A stretch of DNA of 64,000 nt from VRUE01 sp963718755 (GTDB lineage Bacteria; Actinomycetota; Thermoleophilia; Solirubrobacterales; 70-9), in contig OY970376.1 of the NCBI GenBank assembly GCA_963718755.1, positions 1,302,001-1,366,000 of the forward strand, read 5' to 3'. The stretch's first letter is position 1, and every line of letters begins with the position of its first letter. Positions 8,517 through 17,767 of this stretch are shown piece by piece. The translations under genes were made by a program, and so were the position numbers. The notes beneath the pieces are model-generated. The model was given only the letters and a program-made list of their open reading frames with translations, did not search any database and had not been told where the DNA came from.

Positions 8517-9400
8517 CGGCGGCTCCCGCCGTTGCCCTCGACCCCGGCGTCCAGCGGCGCGACCGGCGCTGCGACCTTGGGCTTCTCGGCGCGCAGCCAC
8601 GGCGGCGCGGTCGTGCCCAGCTTGACCACCAGATACAGGTGGGCGCCGATCAAGGCGATGATCGCGCCGGGCAGGAGCAGCATGTGGATCGCGTAGAAGC
8701 GCGAGAGCGTCGTCGCCCCCAGCTCGGGACCGGCGCGCAGGAAGTCGCTCAGGTAGGGGCCGACGATGGGTCCGGTGCCGTTGATGTTGATGCCGACCAC
8801 CGAGGCCCAGAAGGAGCGCTGGTCGAAGGGCAGCAGGTAGCCGGTGAATGCCATCGTCATCGTCAGGATCAGCAGCACGACGCCGATCACCCAGTTGAGC
8901 TCGCGCGGGTACTTGTAGGCACCGAAGAAGAAGGTGCGCCCCATGTGGAGGAAGATCAGGATCACCATCACACTCGAGCCCCATTTGTGCATGCCGTGCA
9001 CGAAGGCACCGAGGAAGACCTCGTTGTTGATGTGGGAGATCGAGGCGTAGGCCTGGGTCGTCGACGGCGTGTAGAACATCGCCAGGAAGACGCCCGTCAG
9101 CGCCTGCACGATGAAGGCGAAGAGCGTCGCCGAGCCGAGCGTGTAGAACCAGTTGGTCCCCTTCGGCACCTTGCGGTAGAGCATCCCGGTGAGGAAGCCG
9201 GTCGCCCCGGTGCGCTGGTCGACCCAGGCGAGGACGTCGACGGGGGCCTCTTTGGCTTTGTCGGCGAGCTGCGACCCGTCGGAGGGCCGCTCCGGCGGCG
9301 AGCTCTTCAGGTCGGCCGGGGCGGCGCCCTTGGCACCGTTGCCCTGGCCGGGCTTGGCCGGTTTGCGCAGTGGGGCGGGGATCAGCGAGTCGAGCTTCAT
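8513..9400 (-). CDS. qcrB: menaquinol:cytochrome c reductase, cytochrome b N-terminal domain
   Basis: A 295-residue cytochrome-b6-type subunit with four membrane helices. Heme-ligand histidine pairs are visible as H138/H152 and H239/H254. The first 55 residues are a Pro/Gly/Lys-rich cytoplasmic extension. Together with the downstream subunit it makes a split cytochrome b, as in Bacillus and b6f complexes. It lies 7 nt after the Rieske gene and overlaps qcrC by 4 nt, so the three are translated together. Confidence 0.94.
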   Translation of the reverse strand: MKLDSLIPAPLRKPAKPGQGNGAKGAAPADLKSSPPERPSDGSQLADKAKEAPVDVLAWVDQRTGATGFLTGMLYRKVPKGTNWFYTLGSATLFAFIVQALTGVFLAMFYTPSTTQAYASISHINNEVFLGAFVHGMHKWGSSVMVILIFLHMGRTFFFGAYKYPRELNWVIGVVLLILTMTMAFTGYLLPFDQRSFWASVVGININGTGPIVGPYLSDFLRAGPELGATTLSRFYAIHMLLLPGAIIALIGAHLYLVVKLGTTAPPWLRAEKPKVAAPVAPLDAGVEGNGGSRR

Positions 9401-9407
9401 CTAGGCC

Positions 9408-10088
9408 TCAACCACTCGGCGGCGGGAAGGTGGACGGACGGGGCGGGTAGAGGTATTCCCAGATCCCGCCGGTGAACTCGCCGGGGTCGCGGGCGCGGAC
9501 CGGCTCCATCTGTGAGGTGACGCTGTAGCGGGGACCGAGCTCGACCTGGCCGTTGCGGATGCGGGTCTGGAAGTGATCGAGGGGGCGGACCGGCGGGCCA
9601 CCGAGGACTTTGCCGACGAAATCGTAGACGCCGCCGTGACAGGGGCAGATGAAGTTGCCGGCCGCCTCGACGAAACGCACCGGACAGCCCAGGTGGACGC
9701 AGCGGTTGGAGATCGCGACGATCTCCTTCGGATTCTCACCGAGCTCCTTCGACCCCTTGCGCACGTAGGCCGTCGTCTTGCCGGCGTCGCCGATTCCCTC
9801 GGTTTCGGTGAAGACGACCTGGCGGTAGGTGTCGCGAGCAAAATCGTCGACCGGGCCGACCGCCTCCCAGCGCTCCTTGCCGCGGTGGAAGATCGGCGCC
9901 ACCGCGAAACCAACTGCGGGCAGGACGATCGCCGCGCCGGCTACCCCGCCGAGGCCCTGGGCAGCGATCGTGAAGGCGCGACGACGGGTCATCGACTCGC
10001 CCTCGAAGTAGCCGGGGGGTGCAGGCTTAGCCCGCTCGACCGGGCTCGTGGCCTCGGTCCCGTTTCGCTTGTTTGCCTCGTCAGCCAA
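9408..10088 (-). CDS. qcrA: Rieske iron-sulfur protein of the quinol:cytochrome c reductase
   Basis: A 226-residue protein with a single N-terminal membrane helix (about 40-66) and a Rieske 2Fe-2S domain. CVHLGC (130-135) and CPCH (148-151) give the two Cys and two His cluster ligands and the disulfide pair. TRRRAFTIAA before the helix resembles a twin-arginine signal, in line with Tat export of Rieske proteins. The start codon is TTG; no good ribosome site is seen. First gene of the leftward respiratory operon. Confidence 0.94.
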   Translation of the reverse strand: MADEANKRNGTEATSPVERAKPAPPGYFEGESMTRRRAFTIAAQGLGGVAGAAIVLPAVGFAVAPIFHRGKERWEAVGPVDDFARDTYRQVVFTETEGIGDAGKTTAYVRKGSKELGENPKEIVAISNRCVHLGCPVRFVEAAGNFICPCHGGVYDFVGKVLGGPPVRPLDHFQTRIRNGQVELGPRYSVTSQMEPVRARDPGEFTGGIWEYLYPPRPSTFPPPSG

Positions 10089-10370
10089 TGTGTGCCAGGA
10101 GGAAGGGGCTGGGGAGTTTATTGGCTCGGCGGCGAGACCGAGTTCGAGACTATCCGGGCTCGTTCCGTGCCTGGGCTTTTGTGTATAGGAGATTAACGAC
10201 GGCGGCAGCTCGGGCGCGCAGGCTGGTATAAGCGCCTAGGTATATATGCCGGTGCGGGACCGGCGGATTCCTAGGGAGGGGAAAAAAGAAAACTGCCTAG
10301 CCGTCGCCCGCCGACGAAGCGGAGCAACCGAGGAGACACCGGGCCCGGTGCCGCGGCATCCAGCGGCCGC
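10089..10370. other. divergent intergenic region, no gene seen
   Basis: These 282 nt separate the leftward respiratory operon from the rightward MMPL gene and must hold both promoters. AT-rich pieces occur (TATAAG near 10229, TATATA near 10243, and TATACA on the minus strand near 10182), but none has a good -35 at the right spacing. No RNA gene or repeat was recognised. Confidence 0.4.
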
Positions 10371-13300
10371 TTGCCGCTTGCCTTGCGTAGGCCGCGGACC
10401 CTGCTCGCGGTGGCACTGGCCGTGATCGTCGCGCTCGCCGTGATCGGTCAGGGCGTCGAGGACAAGCTGAAGCCAACCTCACTCAGCGTTCCCGGGACCG
10501 AGTCGGGGCGGGCCAGCGAGCTGGTGGAGCGCTACTTCGGCGACACCGCGCCCTTTGCGATCCTGCTCCAGGGGCCTCCTGCCGAGCTCGACCGGCAGGG
10601 TCCTGCGCTGATCCGCGAGCTGCGCACGGACCCGGCTGTCTCGACCGTCTCGCCGTGGGACAAAGGCAGCGTCGGCAACCTGCGCCCAAGCCCGCGCAAG
10701 GCGCTGATCCTGGTCGACTTCCACGTCGACGAGGCGGAGGCGGTGGAGAACACCGTCCCCTACCTGAACCGCACCCTCGACAAAGAGATCAAGCCGCCGG
10801 TGAGTGCGGCGCAGAGCGGCTTCGCCAGCCTCTCACGGGCGACGATCGACGAGTCGGTCCACTCGACCAAAGTCGCCGAGCTGGTCGCGATCCCGTTCCT
10901 GCTGCTCGTCCTGCTGCTCGTCTTCCGCTCGCCGGTTGCCGCGGCTATCCCGCTTGCCTTCGGCGCGGTCACCGTCACCGCCTCACGCGGCGTGCTCGCC
11001 ATCGCCGCCGACTGGCTCACCATCGACGGCTTCGCGCTGACCGTCTGCGTGATGATGGGGCTGGCGCTCGGCGTCGACTACGCGCTGCTGATGGTCTCCC
11101 GCTTCCGCGAGGAGCTCGAGGCCGGGGCGGAGCCGCTGGAGGCGGCACGGATGACCCGGCGCACCGCGGGGCGGACCACCGCGTTTGCCGGCTCGACCCT
11201 CTTCCTGGCGATGCTCGTGACGCTGTTCGTGATGCCGGGGAACCTGCTGCTCTCCCTGGCCGGGACGGCGATCATCGTCACTGGGATCAGTGTGCTCGTC
11301 GCCGCCCTGGTCGGGCCGGCGTTGCTCGCCGTGACCGGCCACAACGTCAACCGTTGGCGGATCGGGCGCGAGACCGACGGCGGCGGGGTGATGACGCTGG
11401 TGCGAGGGGCGCTCAGCCGGCCGGTGGTCGCCGTGGTGGTGATCGGCATCATCGTCCTGGTGCTGGCGGCTCCAGTGGTCGCGCTGAAAACCGGCCCTCC
11501 CAGCGCCGAGCAGCTGCCCACCTCCAACCCCGCCCGTGAGGAAGCCGAACTGATCGCCGACGCGATCGGGCCGGGCTGGGAAGCGCCGTTCGTCGTCGTG
11601 GCCGTCTCCAACGAGGGCCCGATCACCGAAGCCGACTCGCTTGCAGCGCTGACGCGCTGGCAGCGGCGGATCGCTGACGATCCGGGCGTGCAGGCCGTGA
11701 TCGGCCCGGCGCCGATCAAACGCCAGGTCAAGCCGCTGCAGACGACCGGCAACGACCTGCTCGCCGGCCGCGGCGAAGCGGACCCCGAACAGCTGACGAC
11801 GCTGGGCGAGAAACTTGGCACGGCGGCGGGCGGCGTGAAGAAATTGCGCTCGGGGATCTCCAAGGCCAGCTACGGCGCCGGTCTGCTCGCCGAAGGGGCG
11901 GGCAAAGCGGGTGACGGCGCCGAGACTCTCGGTGGAGGCATCGCCCGCCTCGCCTCGGGAGCCGATCAGGCGGCCGGCGCACTCAACCGCCTCGCCGACG
12001 GCTCCGGCAAACTGGCCGAGGGCCAGCGCACCGCCCAGCTCGGGGCATTCTCGGTGGAAGGCGCCTCCGAGGAACTGCTCGGAGGGCTGGAAGGCAATGG
12101 GCTGCAGCGGGCACGCGACCTGCGGGCTGAGCTGAGCCGGCGTGCCGCCGGCGACCCGAGCCTCGCGCCGCAGGTGCGCGAAGCCGAACGGCTGGTCGAA
12201 TCGCTGGCGATCGCACGCAACGAAGCGAGGCGCGTCAACAACCAGGCGACCCGTCTGCACGATGGCCAGGTGAAACTGGCGGATGCGACCGTCAAGTTGC
12301 ACGATGGCGCCTCACGGCTTGCCGATGAGACCGGGAAACTACCCGGGGCCCTGGGCAAGCTCGAAGGCGGCGCCGCGCAATTGGCCGACGGCCTCGGTCA
12401 GCTGCGCGGCGGCGCCGACACGCTCGGCGAACGCCTCACCGAAGGCTTCGATCGCTCCCAGCCGCTGCAGACCAAACTGCAAGACGGCCACGTCGAAGTA
12501 TCGGTCAGCGCCCGCAGGGTCAACCGCAAAGTGGACCGCCTGCGAAGGAGCTCGCCGGGGATCTTCAATTCCGGCTACTTCGTCCTCTCCAGCCTGGCGG
12601 GGGCTCCCGAAGGGGAGCGCGAGCGGGTCTCGGGGATCGTCGACCTCGGCAGCGGCCAGGCCGCGCAGATGATCGTCATCCCCCGCTACACCTTCAACAC
12701 GGAGGGCTCGACGGCGCTGAACGAACGGCTGAAGCGGGACGCGGACGGGCTGGCGACGGAAACGGGCGCGACCACCGGCGTCACCGGTGCCGCCGCGGAA
12801 CTGATCGATTACACCGACGTGATCTCGGAGCGGATGCCGATCATGATCGGGGTGATCACGATCGCGACCTTCCTGATCCTTGTCGTGATCCTGCGGGCGC
12901 TGCTGCTGGCCGCGATCGCGGTCGCGCTCAACCTGGTCACGGTCGGGGTCGCCTTCGGCGTCCTGACCCTGCTCTTCGACGTCCCCGCGGGGTGGCCGCT
13001 GGGGGGCCACACCTATGTCGATTCGATCGGCGCGGCGGGGATCTTCGGGATCATCTTCGGCTTATCGATCGACTACGCGGTGTTTCTGCTGATGCGGATG
13101 CGCGAGCACTACGAGAACAACGCCTCCAACGAGGAGGCAATCGTCTTCGGCCTCGAAAAAACCGCGCGGGTGATCACCGGGGCGGCGGCAATCATGATGG
13201 CGGTCTTCGTCGCCTTCGCCGGCGCCAACATAGCCACGGTCAGCCAGCTCGGCACCGGCCTCGCCGTCGCCGTCCTGCTCGACGCGACCGTGGTGCGGAT

Positions 13301-13412
13301 TGTCCTGCTGCCGGCGCTGATGCTGTTGCTCGGGGACCGGGTGTGGTGGTTGCCCCGGCCGCTGGAGAGAATCCTGCCGGAGATCGATCTTCATGGCTCG
13401 CGCGCGGGTTAG
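10371..13412 (+). CDS. MMPL/RND-family membrane transporter
   Basis: A complete 1013-residue transporter. It has one N-terminal helix, a first periplasmic domain, a five-to-six-helix block with GLALGVDYALLMVSRFREEL (about 224-243), then a long periplasmic region (about 480-700). That region is full of Leu-x-x-Gly-type heptads, as seen in YhgE/Pip-like proteins. A second membrane block has FGLSIDYAVFLLMRMREHYE (about 893-912). Both copies of the GxxxDY motif retain the Asp expected for proton transfer. It is a paralogue of the partial gene at 1-1998. It starts with TTG; upstream frame lacks a better start. Confidence 0.92.
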   Translation: MPLALRRPRTLLAVALAVIVALAVIGQGVEDKLKPTSLSVPGTESGRASELVERYFGDTAPFAILLQGPPAELDRQGPALIRELRTDPAVSTVSPWDKGSVGNLRPSPRKALILVDFHVDEAEAVENTVPYLNRTLDKEIKPPVSAAQSGFASLSRATIDESVHSTKVAELVAIPFLLLVLLLVFRSPVAAAIPLAFGAVTVTASRGVLAIAADWLTIDGFALTVCVMMGLALGVDYALLMVSRFREELEAGAEPLEAARMTRRTAGRTTAFAGSTLFLAMLVTLFVMPGNLLLSLAGTAIIVTGISVLVAALVGPALLAVTGHNVNRWRIGRETDGGGVMTLVRGALSRPVVAVVVIGIIVLVLAAPVVALKTGPPSAEQLPTSNPAREEAELIADAIGPGWEAPFVVVAVSNEGPITEADSLAALTRWQRRIADDPGVQAVIGPAPIKRQVKPLQTTGNDLLAGRGEADPEQLTTLGEKLGTAAGGVKKLRSGISKASYGAGLLAEGAGKAGDGAETLGGGIARLASGADQAAGALNRLADGSGKLAEGQRTAQLGAFSVEGASEELLGGLEGNGLQRARDLRAELSRRAAGDPSLAPQVREAERLVESLAIARNEARRVNNQATRLHDGQVKLADATVKLHDGASRLADETGKLPGALGKLEGGAAQLADGLGQLRGGADTLGERLTEGFDRSQPLQTKLQDGHVEVSVSARRVNRKVDRLRRSSPGIFNSGYFVLSSLAGAPEGERERVSGIVDLGSGQAAQMIVIPRYTFNTEGSTALNERLKRDADGLATETGATTGVTGAAAELIDYTDVISERMPIMIGVITIATFLILVVILRALLLAAIAVALNLVTVGVAFGVLTLLFDVPAGWPLGGHTYVDSIGAAGIFGIIFGLSIDYAVFLLMRMREHYENNASNEEAIVFGLEKTARVITGAAAIMMAVFVAFAGANIATVSQLGTGLAVAVLLDATVVRIVLLPALMLLLGDRVWWLPRPLERILPEIDLHGSRAG

Positions 13413-13529
13413 CGCCAGTGCAGGGCATAGGAACTCATGTATTTTTTGACACCAGGGTGAGAACAGGGGATCGGCTGGGGCCATTGCGTCGTCGCCGGAC
13501 CGGCCAGAGCAAACAGGAGGATTGATCTA

Positions 13530-14024
13530 GTGGGAAGCTCAGCAAGAACGTCGCGGCTGCCGGTACTCGGCCTGGCCCTGGCCTTCGCATTGATGGTGGT
13601 GGCGCCGGTAGCGCTCGCCGACGAAAGGAGCGACTACGTCGAAAGGGTCGAGCCGATCTGCAAGGCCAACACCGACGCCAACTCGCGCATCCTCAAAGGC
13701 GTCAAAGAGCAGGTCAAGGACGGCAAGCTTGTGCCGGCAGGAAAGCGCTTCATCCGCGCCTCCGGAGCCCTCGGCAAATCGGTCACCCAAATCGCCGCGG
13801 TGCCGCAACCCGCGGCCGACGAAGCGAAGCTGACGAAATGGATCGGCTACCTGAAAGACGAGAAGGCCTACCTGCAGAAAATCGGTCAGGCGCTGAAGGC
13901 CGGGAACAAGTTCAAAGCGCAGAAACTCGCGGTAGAGCTCAACAAGAACAACAACAAAGCAAATAACACGGTGATCAGCTTCGGCTTCGACGAGTGCCGG
14001 ATCGACTCCTCGAGGTTCATCTAG
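13530..14024 (+). CDS. small secreted helical protein, unknown function
   Basis: 164 residues, GTG start behind a strong AGGAGG. A signal peptide ends near residue 30 (APVALA). The mature protein is helical and Lys-rich, with two cysteines (44 and about 157) near its ends that could pair. Its stop is followed after one base by the start of the next secreted gene, so the two are translationally coupled. Not recognised. Confidence 0.8.
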   Translation: MGSSARTSRLPVLGLALAFALMVVAPVALADERSDYVERVEPICKANTDANSRILKGVKEQVKDGKLVPAGKRFIRASGALGKSVTQIAAVPQPAADEAKLTKWIGYLKDEKAYLQKIGQALKAGNKFKAQKLAVELNKNNNKANNTVISFGFDECRIDSSRFI

Positions 14025-14025
14025 A

Positions 14026-14802
14026 TTGCGGGGCCCCCGCCTGATCGGGGTCGCGCTGATCGTGGCGCTGAGCGTCGCGGGCGTGGCGCGGGGTGAGGCC
14101 GGGGGCGATGGCAACGTCATCGTCTCCTTCACCGGTGGGATCACGCCCAAGACGTTGCCCCGAGCCGATACCGCCCCTGTCGGTGTGAACATCGACACCT
14201 CCTTCAAAGCGATCGATGGTGTCGATCCGCCGCCACAGCTGCGCGAGATCTCGATCGGCATCAACCGTCAGGGCAAGATCTTCGACCGTGGCCTTCCCAC
14301 CTGCCGCGTTCGCAGCATCCAGCCGACGACGATCTCGGCGGCGCGGCGAATCTGCGGCGGGGCTATCGTCGGCAGCGGCCATATCGAGGTTCGCATCCAC
14401 CTGACGAACCAGCAGCCGTTCACCTTCACCGGCCCGCTCCTCGTCTTCAACGCCACGCCGTCGGACGGCAAGCGCCGGCTGCTTGCGCAGGTGTACGGCA
14501 TCAAGCCGCCCTCCGCCTTCGTCCTCACCTTCAAGATCCTCAAGCGCAGCGGCACGTTCGGGACCGTGATCAGGACGGTGCTGCCGAAGTCGGCCCAGAA
14601 ATGGGCCTACGTGACCCACTTCGACATGCGGCTTCACCGAACCTACGCCTACGAGGGAGAACGCCGGAGCTTCATCAGCGCGAGCTGCGCGGCGCCGGCG
14701 GGGTTCCGCGCCGCCCTTTTCCCCTTCGCCCGCGGCAAGTTCACCTTCGCGGGGGGTCTCGACGTGGCGATTCCGTTAAACCGCGAATGCAAAGTCCGCT
14801 GA
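14026..14802 (+). CDS. secreted four-cysteine protein, unknown function (paralogue 3 of 3)
   Basis: 258 residues with a TTG start, one base after the previous stop. It has a signal peptide (about 1-24), cysteines at 93, 110, 221 and 255, a GLPTC motif and IVGSG, matching the tandem pair at 2040 and 2860 but more diverged. Its stop codon lies inside the left arm of the inverted repeat at 14799-14925. Function unknown. Confidence 0.82.
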   Translation: MRGPRLIGVALIVALSVAGVARGEAGGDGNVIVSFTGGITPKTLPRADTAPVGVNIDTSFKAIDGVDPPPQLREISIGINRQGKIFDRGLPTCRVRSIQPTTISAARRICGGAIVGSGHIEVRIHLTNQQPFTFTGPLLVFNATPSDGKRRLLAQVYGIKPPSAFVLTFKILKRSGTFGTVIRTVLPKSAQKWAYVTHFDMRLHRTYAYEGERRSFISASCAAPAGFRAALFPFARGKFTFAGGLDVAIPLNRECKVR

Positions 14803-14925
14803 GAGGGGCTGTGGCACGGCGCATTTCGGCGTCCTCGGTCGGTCGGCTGCGGGTCACGCACAAAAGTGCGCTCCCCTTGCCTTCCTCCCTGCGTCCTTGA
14901 ACTGCTTGGCCACAGCCCCTCTCAG
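14799..14925. repeat. inverted repeat joining two convergent gene ends
   Basis: Arms of 17 nt (14799-14815 and 14909-14925) are perfectly complementary and separated by 93 nt. The left arm contains the TGA of the plus gene; the right arm contains the TGA of the minus gene, and the two stop codons pair with each other exactly. The inner sequence does not clearly match the other elements. Confidence 0.9.
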
Positions 14926-15314
14926 GAGCCGGTTACAGCCTCGATTGCCCCTTGCCACGCCGCGGGCACCTCGTCGTCGCGGCCTTCGGTGTGGAGTTGG
15001 GCTGAGGCGCTGATCAGGTCGGCGAGCACGAGGACCGCTTCGGTGTCGCCCAAGGCAGCGAGGCGCTCGATCCCGAGGGCGTAGAGATAGTCGCCGGCGA
15101 GCAGGGCGAGGTCGGGGTCGTGGCCGGCGAGCAGGCGCGGGGCACCGTAGTGCAAGAGGTAGCCCTCGCGCACGGCCTCCAGCACGGGCGCGTACTCCCC
15201 GGGCGGGGCGAATGCGGCCTCCTCACCGGGGTCGACGACGTGCGGGGAGATCGGCGTGTCCTCCTCGCGGAGCTGTGCCGCGAGGAGCTGGAGGGCGGCC
15301 ACGGGGTCGCTCAC
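14922..15314 (-). CDS. conserved-looking small protein downstream of hemL, unknown function
   Basis: A 130-residue soluble, mainly helical protein. Its GTG start overlaps the hemL stop (GTGA), so it is the last gene of the heme operon. The segment GYLLHYGAPRLLAGHDPDLA and the following Ala/Leu-rich helices suggest an all-alpha fold, but I do not recognise the family. A heme-related accessory role is suggested only by position. Confidence 0.72.
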   Translation of the reverse strand: MSDPVAALQLLAAQLREEDTPISPHVVDPGEEAAFAPPGEYAPVLEAVREGYLLHYGAPRLLAGHDPDLALLAGDYLYALGIERLAALGDTEAVLVLADLISASAQLHTEGRDDEVPAAWQGAIEAVTGS

Positions 15315-16573
15315 CGCAGTGCCTCGTCAAGCGATTCTGCCGCGGCTTCGAGCGTGCGCTCGATCTCGGCCTCGCCGTGCGCGAGCGAGACGAACCAGGC
15401 CTCGAACTGCGAGGGCGGCGGGTAGATGCCGCGCTCCAGCATTGCCCGGCAGAAACGGGCGTGGGCCTCGAGGTCGCAGGCGGCGGCAGCGGCGAAGTCG
15501 GTCACCGGATCGGGGCTGAAGAAAAGGGTGAGGAGGCCGGGGGCCGAGGAGACCTGCAGCGGGCGGGCGGCGGCCAGCTCCAGCAGGCCGCCGGCGAGGG
15601 CCTCGGTGAGAGCGGCGAGCTGCTCGTAAGCGGACGCGTCGAGCTGGCTCAGCGTGGCAAGCCCAGCCGCCACTGCAAGCGGGTTGCCCGACAGCGTCCC
15701 GGCTTGGTAGACGTCGCCGGCAGGAGCGACCCGTTCCATCGTCTCGCGCGGGCCGCCGAAGGCCGCGGCCGGCAGGCCGCCGCCGAGCACCTTGCCGAGC
15801 ACGGTCAGGTCCGGTTCGACCCCGTAGAGCTCCTGCGCCCCGCCGCGGGCGAGCCGGAAGCCGCTGATCACCTCGTCGAAGACGAGCATCGTGCCGGCGT
15901 CGCGGGTCGAGTCACGTAGGAACTCGAGGAAACCGTCCTCGGCGGGGACGACCCCCATGTTGGCCGGCAGCGGCTCGACCAGCAACGCGGCGACGGGATG
16001 ATCGGACAGCGCCCGCTCAACCGCCTCGTTGTCGTTCCACGGCACGACCACCGTGTCGGCGATCTGCGCCGCGGTGACGCCAGGGCTGGCGGGAATCGCG
16101 AGCGTGGCCAGGCCCGAGCCGGCCTCGGCGAGCAGGCCATCGGCGTGACCGTGGTAGGCGCCGGCGAACTTGACCACGAGCTCGCGGTCGGTCACGGCGC
16201 GGGAGAGGCGGACCGCGCTCATCGCCGCCTCGGTCCCGGAGCTGGTCATCCGCAGCATCTCCACCGACGGGACGCGGGAGGCGACCTCCTCTGCCAGCTC
16301 GACCTCAGCCGCAGTCGCGGCGCCGTAGCTGGTGCCGCGCGCGGCGGCTTCACTCACCGCGGCGACGACGGCGGGCTGGGCGTGGCCGAGAATCAGCGGC
16401 CCCCAGGAGCAGACCCAGTCGACGTAGCGGTTGCCGTCGACGTCGATCAGCTCACAGCCCTCGCCGCGCTCGACGAAGATCGGCTCGCGGCCGATCTGCC
16501 GCATCGCCCGCACCGGCGAATTCACTCCCCCCGGAAGCACCTTCACCGCCCGCTGGTACAGCTCGGAGGGCAT
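15311..16573 (-). CDS. hemL: glutamate-1-semialdehyde 2,1-aminomutase
   Basis: PLP enzyme converting glutamate-1-semialdehyde to 5-aminolevulinate, the C5 route into tetrapyrroles. 420 residues from ATG 16573. The start has PGGVNSPVRAM, which is diagnostic of HemL. FDEVISGFRLARGG precedes the PLP lysine in TVLGKVLGGGLP. A TTG 9 nt upstream is a less likely start. It shares an operon with hemB and the siroheme-decarboxylase-like gene, separated from the latter only by the inverted-repeat element at 16582-16696. Confidence 0.96.
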   Translation of the reverse strand: MPSELYQRAVKVLPGGVNSPVRAMRQIGREPIFVERGEGCELIDVDGNRYVDWVCSWGPLILGHAQPAVVAAVSEAAARGTSYGAATAAEVELAEEVASRVPSVEMLRMTSSGTEAAMSAVRLSRAVTDRELVVKFAGAYHGHADGLLAEAGSGLATLAIPASPGVTAAQIADTVVVPWNDNEAVERALSDHPVAALLVEPLPANMGVVPAEDGFLEFLRDSTRDAGTMLVFDEVISGFRLARGGAQELYGVEPDLTVLGKVLGGGLPAAAFGGPRETMERVAPAGDVYQAGTLSGNPLAVAAGLATLSQLDASAYEQLAALTEALAGGLLELAAARPLQVSSAPGLLTLFFSPDPVTDFAAAAACDLEAHARFCRAMLERGIYPPPSQFEAWFVSLAHGEAEIERTLEAAAESLDEALR

Positions 16574-16581
16574 CGGGGTCA

Positions 16582-16696
16582 AGTGCCTGTTCCGGTAGGG
16601 GTGGAACGTCTTGTACTTTTTCCGCGGCGGCGCTCGCGGACAGCCGGGGGCTGTCTTCGGAAAAAGTTAAGTGGAACCCCTGCCGGAACAGGCACT
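16582..16696. repeat. palindromic element, family 1 copy 1
   Basis: Outer arms of 21 nt (16582-16602 and 16676-16696) pair with one wobble. Inside are two conserved blocks: TGGAACGTCTTGTACTTTTT (16602-16621) plus C, and GAAAAAGTTAAGTGGAA (16660-16676). ACTTTTTC and GAAAAAGT form an inner stem capped by a variable hairpin. The same blocks occur at 30834-30910 with different arms. The element fills the whole gap between the stop of the upstream gene (16695-16697) and the hemL start. Confidence 0.92.
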
Positions 16697-17767
16697 AGGA
16701 ATGCTCCGCTTCCCACCTTGCGTACTCGTCGGTGAAGTAGTGGAGGCGGATCTTCTTGTACTCGGTCGAGGAGTAGAGGGTTGCGCGATCGTCCGGTCCC
16801 ATCCCGCACTCGACGGCGATCGAGTCGAGGATCGCGTCGCACTCCTCCTTCGAGCGACCGTGGGCCATGGTGAAGACGCTGTAGGGCCAGTCCTGGTAGG
16901 TCGGGCGCTGGTAGCAGTGGGAGATGCCGCGGAAGGAGGCCATCCGCCGGCCGGTCTCGAAGATCTCCGCCTCGGGCACCTTCCAGACCCCCATGCCGTT
17001 GGCCGAGAAGCCCGCCCGACGGTGGTAGAGGATCGCGGCGACGCGGCGAAGCAGCTTGCGATCGATCATCGTCCGCAGTCGCTCGAGCAGCTCCTCGGTC
17101 CCGATTCCGAGCTCGTCGGCCGCAGCGTCGTAGGGCCGCTCGACCGGCTCCATCGGTCCCTGCAGGGCCTTGATCGTGGCGATGTCGTCCCCGTCGTAGG
17201 GCTGGCGCTCGAGCTCGCGCGGCGGCGCGGCCTCGACCGCTGCGGCGAGCGCATCCGTGCCTTTCTCCATCTCCAGGTTCATGTTGATCTTGAACAGGGT
17301 CAGGGTGGGCAGCTGGCGCATCGACTCGGCCCCGGTCTCGCCCATCAGCGCCTCCAGGGTTCCCTCCATCCCCAGCTCCGAGTCGGGCGGCACGGCGATC
17401 GTGAACCAGAGGTTGAAGTCGTGGGTGCGCAGGTAGTTGTGCGAGACGCCCGGGTGGGCGTTGACCGCGGCGGCGGCACGCTGCGGGTTCTCGGCGTCGA
17501 CTTTGGCGGCGACCAACATCGAGTCGTAGCCGAGCGCGCGGGTGTCGAAGATCGGCGTGATCTCGCGGATGATCCGCTCGTCCAGCAGGCGCCGCGTGCG
17601 AGCGAGGATGTCCTCGAGCTCCAGCTCCGCCTCGGAGGCGAGCAGGGCAAAGGGCTCGGGGTCGAGCGGGAAGCTCGACTGGAGCAGGTTCATCAGCCGC
17701 TTGTCGGTCTCGTCGAGCGGGATCGCGGCGCCGTCCTTGCGGGAGCGCGCCTTCGACTGTGGAACTT

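Noticed and set aside
13446..13474. TTGACA as a promoter for the secreted gene at 13530
   Set aside because: No -10-like sequence at 16-18 nt spacing.
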